Positions 1 through 7,871 of a stretch of DNA of 21,463 bases are shown one piece after another. Made by a program: the position numbers and the translations under genes. The notes under the pieces are model-generated. The model did not search any database. It was given only the letters and a program-made list of their open reading frames with translations, and was not told where the DNA came from. Positions within the stretch are counted from its first letter, which is position 1. Every line of letters starts with the position of its first letter. The stretch is from CAYQSU01 sp964420325 (lineage in GTDB: Bacteria; Pseudomonadota; Alphaproteobacteria; Rhodospirillales; Defluviicoccaceae). The stretch is from assembly GCA_964420325.1 (NCBI GenBank), contig CAYQSU010000059.1, positions 1 to 21,463 of the forward strand. The letters run 5' to 3'.

Positions 1-1053
1 ATGATCGCCCTCACCGATCTCGCCGCCTCTGTCTGCCGTCCGACGATGCCGATCGCCGAGGTGATGAAGCGGATCGACCGCTCGCCGCATCTGTTCCAGG
101 TCGTGGTCGACGACGCCGGACGGCTGCTCGGCACCATCACCGACGGCGACATCCGCCGCGCCATGCTGCGGGGCGTCGGCCTCGACGATCCGGCCGCCGC
201 CTGCATGCACATCCGGCCCGTGACCGGCCGCCTCGGTGACGCCTACGGCAACCAGGCCAAGCTCGCCGCCGTGCGCAGCAACCGGGCCTTCCTGCCGGTC
301 GTCGACGACGCGGGGCGCGTCGTCGAGGTGCTGGTCCGTGGCTTCGACGGCGCCGGCATCGCGCATGCCCTGGTGATGGCCGGCGGCTACGGCAAGCGCC
401 TCGGCGAGCGCACCAGGGAGACGCCGAAGCCGCTGTTGGCAGTGGGCGGCCGGCCGATCCTGGACCACGTGCTGTCCGGGCTCGAGGATGCCGGCGTGGG
501 CACGGTCCACGTCTCCGTCCACTACCGCGCCGACCAGATCAAGCGGTTCCTCGAGGCCCGCGCCAACCGCATGGCCGTGCACCTGATCGAGGAGGCCGAC
601 CCCTTGGGTACGGCCGGCGCCCTGGGGCTCTTGGACCGCGAGGTGAGCGGCCCGGTGCTGGTCGTCAACGGCGACGTCATCACCGGCGTCGATCTCGCCG
701 CCCTGCAGGACTTCCACGTGCGGCACGGGCTCGACGCCACCGTCGGCGTGGCGCGCTACGATCTGGACGTGCCGTTCGGCGTGGTGCGCTACGGCGAGGA
801 CGGCCTGTTTGCCGGCATCGACGAGAAGCCGAGGATCAGCCACTTCATTGCCGCCGGCGTCTATTATCTCTCGCCCGAGTTCGTCGCCCTCGTTCCCGGC
901 GACCGGCCGCTCGATATGCCCGAGCTGCTGAACCTGGGCAAGGAGATCGGCCTCAGGATCGGGCTGTTCCCGATCCACGAGTATTGGACGGACGTCGGCC
1001 GGCCGGCGGACCTCGACGCCGCCGACGCCCTGCAGTCGGGGCGGACGTCGTGA
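1..1053 (+). CDS. CBS-domain sugar nucleotidyltransferase, PtmE-like
   Basis: The 350-aa protein has two parts. Residues 1 to about 115 are a CBS pair (GTITDGDIRRAML at about 44-56 is a typical CBS signature). From about residue 120 to the end is a nucleotidyltransferase fold with the pyrophosphorylase motif MAGGYGKRLGERTRETPKPLL, a metal-binding VVNGDVI and a C-terminal YWTDVGRP. This arrangement matches PtmE, which activates an amino-sugar 1-phosphate with GTP in Campylobacter legionaminic acid synthesis; mannose-1-phosphate guanylyltransferases are the wider family. The nucleotide used cannot be read from sequence. The ATG is the first base of the window, and the protein already matches the family length, so the gene looks complete although upstream signals are not visible. 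It converges on the sulfotransferase gene with a 57-bp gap. Family assignment is confident; the exact sugar is not. Confidence 0.85.
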   Translation: MIALTDLAASVCRPTMPIAEVMKRIDRSPHLFQVVVDDAGRLLGTITDGDIRRAMLRGVGLDDPAAACMHIRPVTGRLGDAYGNQAKLAAVRSNRAFLPVVDDAGRVVEVLVRGFDGAGIAHALVMAGGYGKRLGERTRETPKPLLAVGGRPILDHVLSGLEDAGVGTVHVSVHYRADQIKRFLEARANRMAVHLIEEADPLGTAGALGLLDREVSGPVLVVNGDVITGVDLAALQDFHVRHGLDATVGVARYDLDVPFGVVRYGEDGLFAGIDEKPRISHFIAAGVYYLSPEFVALVPGDRPLDMPELLNLGKEIGLRIGLFPIHEYWTDVGRPADLDAADALQSGRTS

Positions 1054-1075
1054 CGGGCGAACTCGCCGATGCCGC

Positions 1076-1089
1076 GGGCGGGCCCGCCC
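1076..1089. other. GC-only palindrome between convergent genes
   Basis: GGGCGGGCCCGCCC is a perfect palindrome in the 57-bp gap between two convergent stop codons. It has no T-tract on either strand, so it is at best a weak bidirectional transcription barrier. Confidence 0.3.
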
Positions 1090-1110
1090 CGGGGACGCAG
1101 CCGCGGCGAG

Positions 1111-1986
1111 CTATGGCCGAACCGCTGGTCGTTCCGGAGGGGTGGCGAAGACCGGGCTGCCGGGATAGGGATAGCGACGGATGTCGCTGCCGAGCAGATC
1201 GAAGAGACGCCGGTTGTCGCTGCCGAACACCCGGTCGAGCGCCTCAATCTGGGCCGCAGCGAACGTGCCGCTGGTAAGCCGTCGGGACGACCCGAACAGG
1301 CGGTCGCCGGCGGACGCAAGGGCGAGCAGCGCGATGCGCAGAGAGCGCGGGCAGCGGAGGCGGTTGGCGAGCCGGTGCGCGCCGAGCGCACGGTCACTCG
1401 GCGTCGGCTTGACCACCGAGAGGTCCGTCGGCAACGGCGGGGCATCCGACCCGAGGACGAAATCGTGCAGCGCTGCGACCCATGCAGCGGCGTCCGAGCG
1501 CAGGTCCTCGACGGGCAGGACGAGGACCTGGGAGGTCCCGAAGGCCCCCCGGTAGCTCTCGACCATGGCGAGATAGTCGGCCTTCCTGTTGGCGAGGAAG
1601 AGGCGGAAGTAGGCGTCGAAGTCGGCGGCGAAGCCGGATTTCAGCGCCTGGAAGTAGAGGCCGCGAACGATCGAGGCCTGGGAGCGGATGGTGATCAGGA
1701 TGCGCGCCTCCGGCGCAAACCGATGCAGGGGCTGAGCGCGCGCCGGCAGATCGGTGAAGGCGTCGCCGCTGATCGACGGATCGACGATCGCGAGGCACCG
1801 ACCCGCAGGGAGGCGGTCGAGACCGCCTCCTCGAGAGTCGTTGGCGTAGCAGACGCCGTCGCCGTCCCAGCGGAGATGGCGGGGTCCGAGCACGATGACG
1901 CTCTCGGTCCGGCCCAGCACCTCGAGGCCGACGAGCGTCGTGGCGGTGCGGTGGTAGCCGATGTGGATCACGTCGGGCGGTCTCAC
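1111..1986 (-). CDS. Sulfotransferase family protein
   Basis: The 291-aa protein begins with a beta-strand and loop, VIHIGYHRTATT (residues 6-17), which fits the PAPS 5'-phosphosulfate-binding loop of sulfotransferases. ILITIRSQASIVRGLYF (about 96-112) fits the 3'-phosphate-binding strand and helix, with Arg101 and Ser103. It would transfer sulfate from PAPS to a hydroxyl, most likely on a carbohydrate given its neighbours. The GTG at 1986 is chosen because it lies 16 bp after the ABC transporter stop, has a purine-rich AGGGCGGGG upstream, and places the PAPS loop at the N-terminus as in the family. A second GTG at 1971 is possible. Longer in-frame starts would overlap the ABC gene. It is probably co-transcribed with that gene. 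The acceptor is unknown. Confidence 0.75.
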   Translation of the reverse strand: MRPPDVIHIGYHRTATTLVGLEVLGRTESVIVLGPRHLRWDGDGVCYANDSRGGGLDRLPAGRCLAIVDPSISGDAFTDLPARAQPLHRFAPEARILITIRSQASIVRGLYFQALKSGFAADFDAYFRLFLANRKADYLAMVESYRGAFGTSQVLVLPVEDLRSDAAAWVAALHDFVLGSDAPPLPTDLSVVKPTPSDRALGAHRLANRLRCPRSLRIALLALASAGDRLFGSSRRLTSGTFAAAQIEALDRVFGSDNRRLFDLLGSDIRRYPYPGSPVFATPPERPAVRP

Positions 1987-2002
1987 CCGTTCTGCCCCGC
2001 CC

Positions 2003-3865
2003 TCAGTCCACCGCCAACGCGCCTTGGCGTCCGGAGATCCCGTCGAGCCGTTGCTTCTCGAACGCAGAGGCATACCAGCCACCCTGCCGGACCAGCTCCT
2101 CGTGCCCGCCGCGGGCGACCACCGCGCCGTTCTGCAGGACGACGATCTGGTCGGCACTGGCGACCGTCGACAGCCGGTGGGCGATGACGATGACCGTCGC
2201 CGTCGCCTCGGCGCGCAGCCGCATCAGCGCCTCCCTGAAGGCCTGCTCCGCATCGGCATCGAGGTTGCTGGTGGGCTCGTCGAGGATGAGCACGGGCGCG
2301 CGCTTGATGAGGACGCGGGCGAGATCGAGGCGCTGGCGCTGCCCGCCCGAGAGCCGCGTCCCCGCCTCGCCGACCAGCGTGCCGTACCCCATGGGCAGGC
2401 TGCGGATGAAATCGTGGGCCCCCGCCAGGCGCGCCGCCGCCTCGATCTCGGGGGTCGAGGCCTGCGGGCGACCGTAGGCGATGTGATCGGCGACGCTGAC
2501 GTTGAACAGCTGCGGGCTCTGCGGCAGGAAGGCGACGCCTGCGCGGAGGCTCTGGAGATCGAAGGCGGTGTGCGGAACGCCGTCGAGCAGGATGTCGCCC
2601 TCCTGGGGCTCGCGAATGCGCACCAGGAGATCGACGAGCGTCGACTTGCCGGCGCCCGAAGGCCCGACGAGGGCGGTGATGCGACGCGCGGGGATCGACA
2701 GCGTGACATGGCGGAGCGCCGGCGAGAGTTCGGAGCCGCGGTAGTGGAAGCTCACGTCGCGGAACTCGACGCCCCGCTCGAGGCGGGAGAACGTTTGGCT
2801 GCCGCTGCGCACCTCGCGCGCCGCCTCGAGGCTCCGCAGCCGCCGATCGACAGCCTCGATGCTGGCGAGAGACGCAAGCAGGATCTGGTAGCTGCCGATG
2901 AACGCCTTCACCACCGGCAGCTGGCGCAACACGATCAGAAGGAAAAGGCCGACCTTCTCCAGCGTCAGCGCGAACTGGGTGACGCCGACGTAGAGCAGGA
3001 CGAAGGCGACCACGATCATTACCGGCTCGAAGGCGACCTCGGTCTGGGCGCGGGCCCGCCTCAGCGCGTACTGCTTGCCCTCGAGATCGCCTGAGAGGCG
3101 CCTCAACATGGCGATCTCGGGCGCCTCGGCGTGGGACAGGCGGATCAGGCGCAGCGATCTCAGCCGTTCGATCAGGAATGCCGCGTGGTCCTTGTAGGCG
3201 GCGGTGACCTTGATGCCGATCGACCGGGTGCGCTTGAACAGGAAGCGGAGCGCGAAGCTGGCGAGGCCGAGCGCGACCAGCGCCATCGCCGTCATCGCCG
3301 GCGACAGCACGGCAAGGAAGAGCGCGTAGCCGGCAAGCAGGACGGCGTTGCTGGCCATTCCGAGGAGCGCCATCACGCCGCTCAGCGTGCGAACAACCTG
3401 CTCGGTCAGGTCGTTGACGATCTCGCCCAGCCTCTCGCCGTCGACGTGCGCCATCTGCGCGTGGAGGTAGGCGTCCACTCCCCGAATCGACAGGCGGCGA
3501 ACTTGGCGATGCTGAAAGCGGGCGCTGCGGACGTCGCGAACGTAGGCGAAGGCCTGCCTGAGCGCGATGGCAGCGAGACTGGTCGCGAGCAGGGTGGACA
3601 GCGTGACCGGCAGCCCGATCGCCGCGTAGCCGGCGACCAGACGCCTCCACAGCGCCGACTCGCCGGTCAGCACCTCGAGATTGCCCTCCGCCTTCACGAA
3701 CTCGAAGACGGGGAGCATCATGCCAATACCGATGCCCTCGAAGATGATGCCGCCGAGCTGCAGCGCCAGCAAGACAAGCAGCGAGCGCATGGGGATGCCC
3801 AACGCCCGCGCCATCCGCAGGGTGTGAACGATTGCCATCGACTGCGCGGAGTTGCTCTCGACCAC
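2003..3865 (-). CDS. ABC transporter, fused permease-ATPase (MsbA/PglK-like exporter)
   Basis: The 620-aa half-transporter has an N-terminal membrane domain (about residues 20-335, with hydrophobic segments near 27-50, 85-108, 165-187, 190-210 and 282-300) and a C-terminal ATPase. ATPase motifs are Walker A GPSGAGKST (401-409), Q-loop Gln449, signature LSGGQ (505-509), Walker B VLILDEP (525-531) and H-loop His563. It should work as a homodimeric inner-membrane exporter or flippase. Being next to glycan genes suggests a lipid-linked glycan substrate, as for PglK/WlaB, but lipid or peptide export cannot be excluded. The start is a GTG at 3865 with CAGGG upstream; ATG at 3838 is an alternative without a clear ribosome site. 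The sulfotransferase follows 16 bp downstream. A separate promoter is proposed at 3966-3994. Confidence 0.9.
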   Translation of the reverse strand: MVESNSAQSMAIVHTLRMARALGIPMRSLLVLLALQLGGIIFEGIGIGMMLPVFEFVKAEGNLEVLTGESALWRRLVAGYAAIGLPVTLSTLLATSLAAIALRQAFAYVRDVRSARFQHRQVRRLSIRGVDAYLHAQMAHVDGERLGEIVNDLTEQVVRTLSGVMALLGMASNAVLLAGYALFLAVLSPAMTAMALVALGLASFALRFLFKRTRSIGIKVTAAYKDHAAFLIERLRSLRLIRLSHAEAPEIAMLRRLSGDLEGKQYALRRARAQTEVAFEPVMIVVAFVLLYVGVTQFALTLEKVGLFLLIVLRQLPVVKAFIGSYQILLASLASIEAVDRRLRSLEAAREVRSGSQTFSRLERGVEFRDVSFHYRGSELSPALRHVTLSIPARRITALVGPSGAGKSTLVDLLVRIREPQEGDILLDGVPHTAFDLQSLRAGVAFLPQSPQLFNVSVADHIAYGRPQASTPEIEAAARLAGAHDFIRSLPMGYGTLVGEAGTRLSGGQRQRLDLARVLIKRAPVLILDEPTSNLDADAEQAFREALMRLRAEATATVIVIAHRLSTVASADQIVVLQNGAVVARGGHEELVRQGGWYASAFEKQRLDGISGRQGALAVD

Positions 3866-3932
3866 GGGCGGCCCTGGCGGAAGAGACGATTGCCGCTTGT
3901 GGCCGCGGCCGCCGACGCGCTACCGCCCCTAA

Positions 3933-3950
3933 GGTGAACCGGAGTTCACC
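3933..3950. promoter_or_regulatory. Inverted repeat in ABC transporter leader, possible operator
   Basis: GGTGAAC-CGGA-GTTCACC is a perfect 7-bp inverted repeat with a 4-bp centre. It lies just downstream of the proposed start of transcription for the ABC-sulfotransferase unit. It could be a repressor site or a leader hairpin. Confidence 0.4.
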
Positions 3951-3962
3951 GAATGAACACGG

Positions 3963-3994
3963 GCGATCTTCGAAGATCGCTGGGGTCGAGTCAA
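3963..3994 (-). promoter_or_regulatory. Candidate promoter overlapped by an 18-bp palindrome
   Basis: On the minus strand TTGACT (3989-3994) is followed after 17 bp by GAAGAT (3966-3971), a moderate sigma70-type match ahead of the ABC transporter gene. The perfect palindrome GCGATCTTCGAAGATCGC (3963-3980) covers the -10 and half the spacer, the usual position for a dimeric repressor. The palindrome lies about 50 bp past the glycosyltransferase stop, so it might instead be a 3' hairpin, but no T-tract follows it. Confidence 0.4.
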
Positions 3995-4031
3995 GCGCGT
4001 CGGCCCGCCCGCCGCGCCTTCGGCCTCGGGT

Positions 4032-5678
4032 TCAGCGTCCGCCGACGCCGCCAGGTGCCGGTGTCCCGGTCGGCGCCATGAACCGGCGGACGTAGCCCAG
4101 GTCCGGCGCCGCCGGTGGCCGACGCAGCGCCTCGGCCATGGCCTCATCGTCGATGCCCAGCCGGCCGTCGGCGCCGTAGCGACACGGCACCATCGTACAG
4201 CGTCCTCCGAGTGCGGCATGGACCTCGGGGGTCCATGCCGTGCCCTCGATGTCGAGGACCACGATCGGCCGGTCGGTGCAGACGGCGACGCCGAACGCCG
4301 TGGTGCTGACGTAAGGAAAGACGAAGGCGTCGGCCAGGCGCCAGCTTCGCTCGAACGGCTCGGAGACGATCTCGGCGCCGGCCGCGGTGAAAAACGCGTT
4401 GCCGATCCCCCGCATGTCGGGATGGGCCTTGTACAGTACGGACAGACCCGACTGCCTACATAAAGCGACGACGCGCAGAGCCAGGTCGAGCTGGACAGGG
4501 AAGAACTGGCCGCCGCGGTAGGGATAGCGAAGCGGCAACAGCGGGAAGCCGATCACCATCACCCGCTCGATCCGTCGCGGCGGTCGCGTTGCCGCCTCGG
4601 TCCACTCGAGGTAGCGCCGCGTCTCCGCCGAGGAGAACTGCACCGCGCCAAGTCGGTGCAGCGGCGATCGCCGGTAGGAGGCCGCATACAGTGCCGCGGA
4701 GGGCCGCGACAGGCAGACGAACTCGTCGCAGGCGGCGAACTGGACCGCGGCCGACGGACTGAGATCAATGGTGCCCACCTCGTTGCCGTGGAAAAGGCCG
4801 ACGATGCGGGCGCCCTGCCGCCGCAGGGCGAGCGCCACGATCCGGTTCAAGGCGAAGCCCTGGTTCGAGAAGAGGACGGTTGCGGGCGGCCGCGCGTGCG
4901 CCAGGGCGCGCCGGTAGAGGCCGCCGACGGCAGCCAGCCTGCGAAGCCAGGTCTTGGCCACCACCGCTTCGTCAAGGGGCGGCGCGCCGCGAGCCTCGAG
5001 CCGGCGATTGACGACGGCAAGGAAGCCGGCGATCGGGGCGCGGAGGTGGGCGAGGTCGGCCATGGCCACCGGCTGCGCCCCGGCGATGATGGCCTCCGCA
5101 TAGGGATGGGCGCAGGTTAGGCCGCGCGCGGCCATGACCTCGTCGACGGTGCGGCTGTGGCTGCCGAGCGCCCAGCCTTGGGCGCGTCCGAGCCCCGCCG
5201 CGAGCCGGCGGCCGACGCCGGCACCGCGGTTGAACACGAGGCCCTTCAGCGTCCCGCGGAGGGTGCGGCCGATCGGGCCGACCCGGGCGATCCGGTCGTA
5301 GGCGCCACCGAGGGAGTCCCAGTCGGGGCGGTAGAACGGCCGGGCACCGGCGCCGACCACAAGCCGGACACCGGCGCTGCACCGCGCCTCGACGAGGCGC
5401 GCATGGAGGTGTTGAAGGAGACGGAAGCCGACGAAGTCGACGTCGGCGAGCAGGAGGTCGCGCGACGCCGGCTCGACAACCTCGAGCAGCTCGGTGAACG
5501 CCTCCCAGACCTCGGCGACGACGGCGGAGAACTCGCCGTCCGTTACCGGCCAGAAGCAATTCCGCCGCCACGCCTCGAGCCCTATTGCGGCGATCGATTC
5601 GACGTCGGCGGCGACCACACCGCCGGCGAAACAGACAGACGGGACGGGCTGGGCTGGGGAATCGGCGGGGAGGGCCAC
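4032..5678 (-). CDS. GT-B-like glycosyltransferase, possible pseudaminic acid transferase
   Basis: The 548-aa protein has no membrane segment or signal peptide. The C-terminal half looks like a GT-B nucleotide-sugar domain: HGNE at 297-300, KAHPD at 417-421 and YVSTTAFG at about 456-463. A His-Pro motif followed by a Ser/Thr pair is a hallmark shared by several bacterial transferases that use CMP-activated sugars (sialyl- and Kdo-transferases), which fits its place as the last gene of a CMP-pseudaminic acid operon. The N-terminal half (1 to about 250) is not recognised. GTG at 5678 is chosen because it has AGGA 9 bp upstream and lies 10 bp after the pseI stop. ATG at 5720 would overlap pseI and is the alternative. 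Glycosyltransferase-like is fairly sure; donor and acceptor are inferred. Confidence 0.65.
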   Translation of the reverse strand: MALPADSPAQPVPSVCFAGGVVAADVESIAAIGLEAWRRNCFWPVTDGEFSAVVAEVWEAFTELLEVVEPASRDLLLADVDFVGFRLLQHLHARLVEARCSAGVRLVVGAGARPFYRPDWDSLGGAYDRIARVGPIGRTLRGTLKGLVFNRGAGVGRRLAAGLGRAQGWALGSHSRTVDEVMAARGLTCAHPYAEAIIAGAQPVAMADLAHLRAPIAGFLAVVNRRLEARGAPPLDEAVVAKTWLRRLAAVGGLYRRALAHARPPATVLFSNQGFALNRIVALALRRQGARIVGLFHGNEVGTIDLSPSAAVQFAACDEFVCLSRPSAALYAASYRRSPLHRLGAVQFSSAETRRYLEWTEAATRPPRRIERVMVIGFPLLPLRYPYRGGQFFPVQLDLALRVVALCRQSGLSVLYKAHPDMRGIGNAFFTAAGAEIVSEPFERSWRLADAFVFPYVSTTAFGVAVCTDRPIVVLDIEGTAWTPEVHAALGGRCTMVPCRYGADGRLGIDDEAMAEALRRPPAAPDLGYVRRFMAPTGTPAPGGVGGR

Positions 5679-5688
5679 GGCGGCGGTC

Positions 5689-6768
5689 CTAGGGCGCCGG
5701 CTCGCCGGCCGGTTCGGCATCCACCAGATCCCAGCGCAGCGGCGTGCCGCGGCGGATCGCCGCGCGCGCCCGCCGGCCCAGGACCTCGGCGAGGTGCTTC
5801 GGCGCCAATCCCAGGCCGGGGCGGATGGAGCGGACGTTGGTTTCGGTGAACGCTTCGCCACGGGCGACGTCCGCGACGACGTAGAGCGAGCGCCGCAGCG
5901 CATGGATCGGGGCTTCGCTGGGCTCGACGGCGTAGGAGACGCGGCCGAGGGCGGCCCAGGCGTCGCGGACACCCTCGACCATGGTCCGGAACTCGTCCGG
6001 CTCGAGCGAGAACTGGGCATCCGGACCGCCGTCGGCGCGGGCGAGCGTCAGGTGCTTCTCGATCAACGCGGCGTCGAGGGCGACAGCCGCAACCGGCACG
6101 GCGGTGCCGAGGGTGTGGTCGGAGAGGCCGACGACGGCGTCGAAGGCGTCGGCCAGGTGCGGGATGGTGCGGAGGTGGCAGTCGGCGGTGGGCGTGGGGT
6201 AGCCGCTGACGCAGTGGAGGAGGGCGAGGCCGCCGGCACCGGCGGCGCGGGCTGCCGCCACGGCGTCGCCGATCTCGCCCAGGGTCGAGGCGCCGGTGGA
6301 GAGGATCAACGGCTTGCCGGTCGCCGCCGCCCGCGCGATCAGCGCCAGATCGACGATCTCCAGGGACGCGATCTTGTAGGCCGGTGCCCCGAGCCGCGCG
6401 AGGTAGTCGACGGCGGTGGCGTCGAACGGAGAGCTGAACACGGCGAGGCCGAGCTCGCGCCCGCGCTGGAACAGCGCCTCGTGCCAGTCCCAGGGCGTCG
6501 ACGCCTCGCGGTAGAGGTCGTAAAGGGTGCGGCCGTGCCACAGCCCGCCCTCGATGCGGAAGCCCGGTCCGTCGTGATCGATGGTGAGGGTATCGGCGGT
6601 ATACGTCTGCAGCTTGACCGCATCGGCGCCTGCCGCCTTGGCCGCGGCCATGAGGGTCAGCGCGCGTTCGAAGCTGCCGCCGTGGTTGCCCGACATCTCG
6701 GCGATGACGTAGGGCGGCTGGCCGGCGCCGATGCGCCTCCCGGCGATGGCGATCTCCCGATGGTTCAT
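5689..6768 (-). CDS. pseI: Pseudaminic acid synthase
   Basis: The 359-aa protein belongs to the NeuB family and is expected to condense phosphoenolpyruvate with 2,4-diacetamido-2,4,6-trideoxy-L-altrose. The N-terminal barrel carries YVIAEMSGNHGGS, AGADAVKLQTYTADTLT, GGLWHGRTLYDLY, FSSPFDATAVDYL, KIASLEI and GLSDHT. The GGLW-x-LY-x-LY stretch is closer to PseI than to sialic or legionaminic acid synthases. A SAF (antifreeze-like) domain forms the last 60 or so residues (YVVADVARGEAFTETNVRS). ATG at 6768 has GAGGCAGG just upstream. It starts 17 bp after the pseG stop. The product would then be activated by PseF. Confidence 0.92.
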   Translation of the reverse strand: MNHREIAIAGRRIGAGQPPYVIAEMSGNHGGSFERALTLMAAAKAAGADAVKLQTYTADTLTIDHDGPGFRIEGGLWHGRTLYDLYREASTPWDWHEALFQRGRELGLAVFSSPFDATAVDYLARLGAPAYKIASLEIVDLALIARAAATGKPLILSTGASTLGEIGDAVAAARAAGAGGLALLHCVSGYPTPTADCHLRTIPHLADAFDAVVGLSDHTLGTAVPVAAVALDAALIEKHLTLARADGGPDAQFSLEPDEFRTMVEGVRDAWAALGRVSYAVEPSEAPIHALRRSLYVVADVARGEAFTETNVRSIRPGLGLAPKHLAEVLGRRARAAIRRGTPLRWDLVDAEPAGEPAP

Positions 6769-6785
6769 CCTGCCTCTGTCGTCTC

Positions 6786-7871
6786 CTATACCCGCAGCGC
6801 CTTCGCCGTTTCGTCCCCGCCGCCGGCGACGCCTTGGTCGAGGATGCGGGCGACGCGCCCGGCACCGAGGCCGTCGCACAGGGATGCGGCGGCGCGGCTC
6901 ATCCGCGTTCGCGCATCCGCGTCGCCGGCGAGTTCGACCAGCGCCACGCGGACGGCGTCGGCGCTCACCTCGGCAGCGCGTCCCAGCACCCGGCAGGCGC
7001 CGGTGGCCGCCAGGTTGCCGGCGACATGGTGCTGGTTGTCGGCGAGGACAACCGCCACCGTCGGCAGCCCGAGGCAGCAGCGCTCCCAGGCCATGGTGCC
7101 CATCGCGCCGACGGCGAGATCGGCCGCGGCCATCAGATCGGCGACGCGCTCGACGGCCGGGTGCAGCCGCGTCGGCTGCGGCAGATGCTCCGCCCGGGCG
7201 GCGACCGCCTGCCGGTGGGGAGCGCCGGCGCCGAGGATGACGTCGACCTCGACGTCGAGACCGCTGGCGCCGATGGCCTCGAGCACGCGGCCGGTGAAGT
7301 CGTCGGCATCCGTGGCGCCGACGCCGACGAGGATGCGGCGCACCGGCGCTCGCGCCTCCCGGCGGCCGAGTGCGGTCGTGCGAGCGGCGGCGAACTGGGC
7401 CCTGAGCAGCGCGTAGCGGCTGCCGACGAGCCGCCGACACGTCGGCGGGACGAGGTCGTCATACTCGGCCGGCGACCGGCCATAGGTGACGTCGAGAAGG
7501 ACGTCGGCGTCGTGGCCGCGGTCCGGCGCGTCGGCGATCACCATGACTCTGCGCGCCCACGCCCGGCACGCGGCCTCGAACCGCCGGCCGCGCTCGTAAT
7601 GATCGACGATGGCGAGATCAAAGGGGAGGGCGATGGCTTCGCCGATGCGCTCGGCCTCGTCGTCCGGCGGGCCGTCGAGAACGACGAGCCGGTCCCCGCG
7701 TTCGGCGAGCTCCGGCGCCACGCCGAGGGCCTCGGCGCGGACGGCGAAGGTGCTGCTCCAGCCAAGCGCGGTCAGCGTGGCGGCGAGCGCCCGGCAGCGG
7801 CTGGCATGACCGCCGCCGATCGCAGGCGAGGCGTCGAACCGCAAGAGCGCCCGCGGCCCGGCGTCGGTCAC
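6786..7871 (-). CDS. pseG: UDP-2,4-diacetamido-2,4,6-trideoxy-altrose hydrolase
   Basis: The 361-aa protein is GT-B-fold and MurG-like. The N-terminal loop SPAIGGGHASRCRALA carries His22, matching the catalytic loop of PseG, which removes UDP to free the altrose intermediate for PseI. The C-terminal half has VGVGATDADDFT and the substrate-binding stretch GAMGTMAWERCCLGLPT, both usual in this family. It is a single hydrolase with no fused acetyltransferase domain. The GTG at 7871 is chosen because it forms a GTGA overlap with the pseF stop and has GGAGA upstream. An earlier ATG at 7937 would overlap pseF by about 70 bp. Confidence 0.9.
   Translation of the reverse strand: MTDAGPRALLRFDASPAIGGGHASRCRALAATLTALGWSSTFAVRAEALGVAPELAERGDRLVVLDGPPDDEAERIGEAIALPFDLAIVDHYERGRRFEAACRAWARRVMVIADAPDRGHDADVLLDVTYGRSPAEYDDLVPPTCRRLVGSRYALLRAQFAAARTTALGRREARAPVRRILVGVGATDADDFTGRVLEAIGASGLDVEVDVILGAGAPHRQAVAARAEHLPQPTRLHPAVERVADLMAAADLAVGAMGTMAWERCCLGLPTVAVVLADNQHHVAGNLAATGACRVLGRAAEVSADAVRVALVELAGDADARTRMSRAAASLCDGLGAGRVARILDQGVAGGGDETAKALRV

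Noticed and set aside
1069..2187. 372-codon plus-strand frame opposite the sulfotransferase
   Set aside because: It is Arg/Glu/Gly-rich without any motif; the minus-strand product has PAPS-binding motifs.
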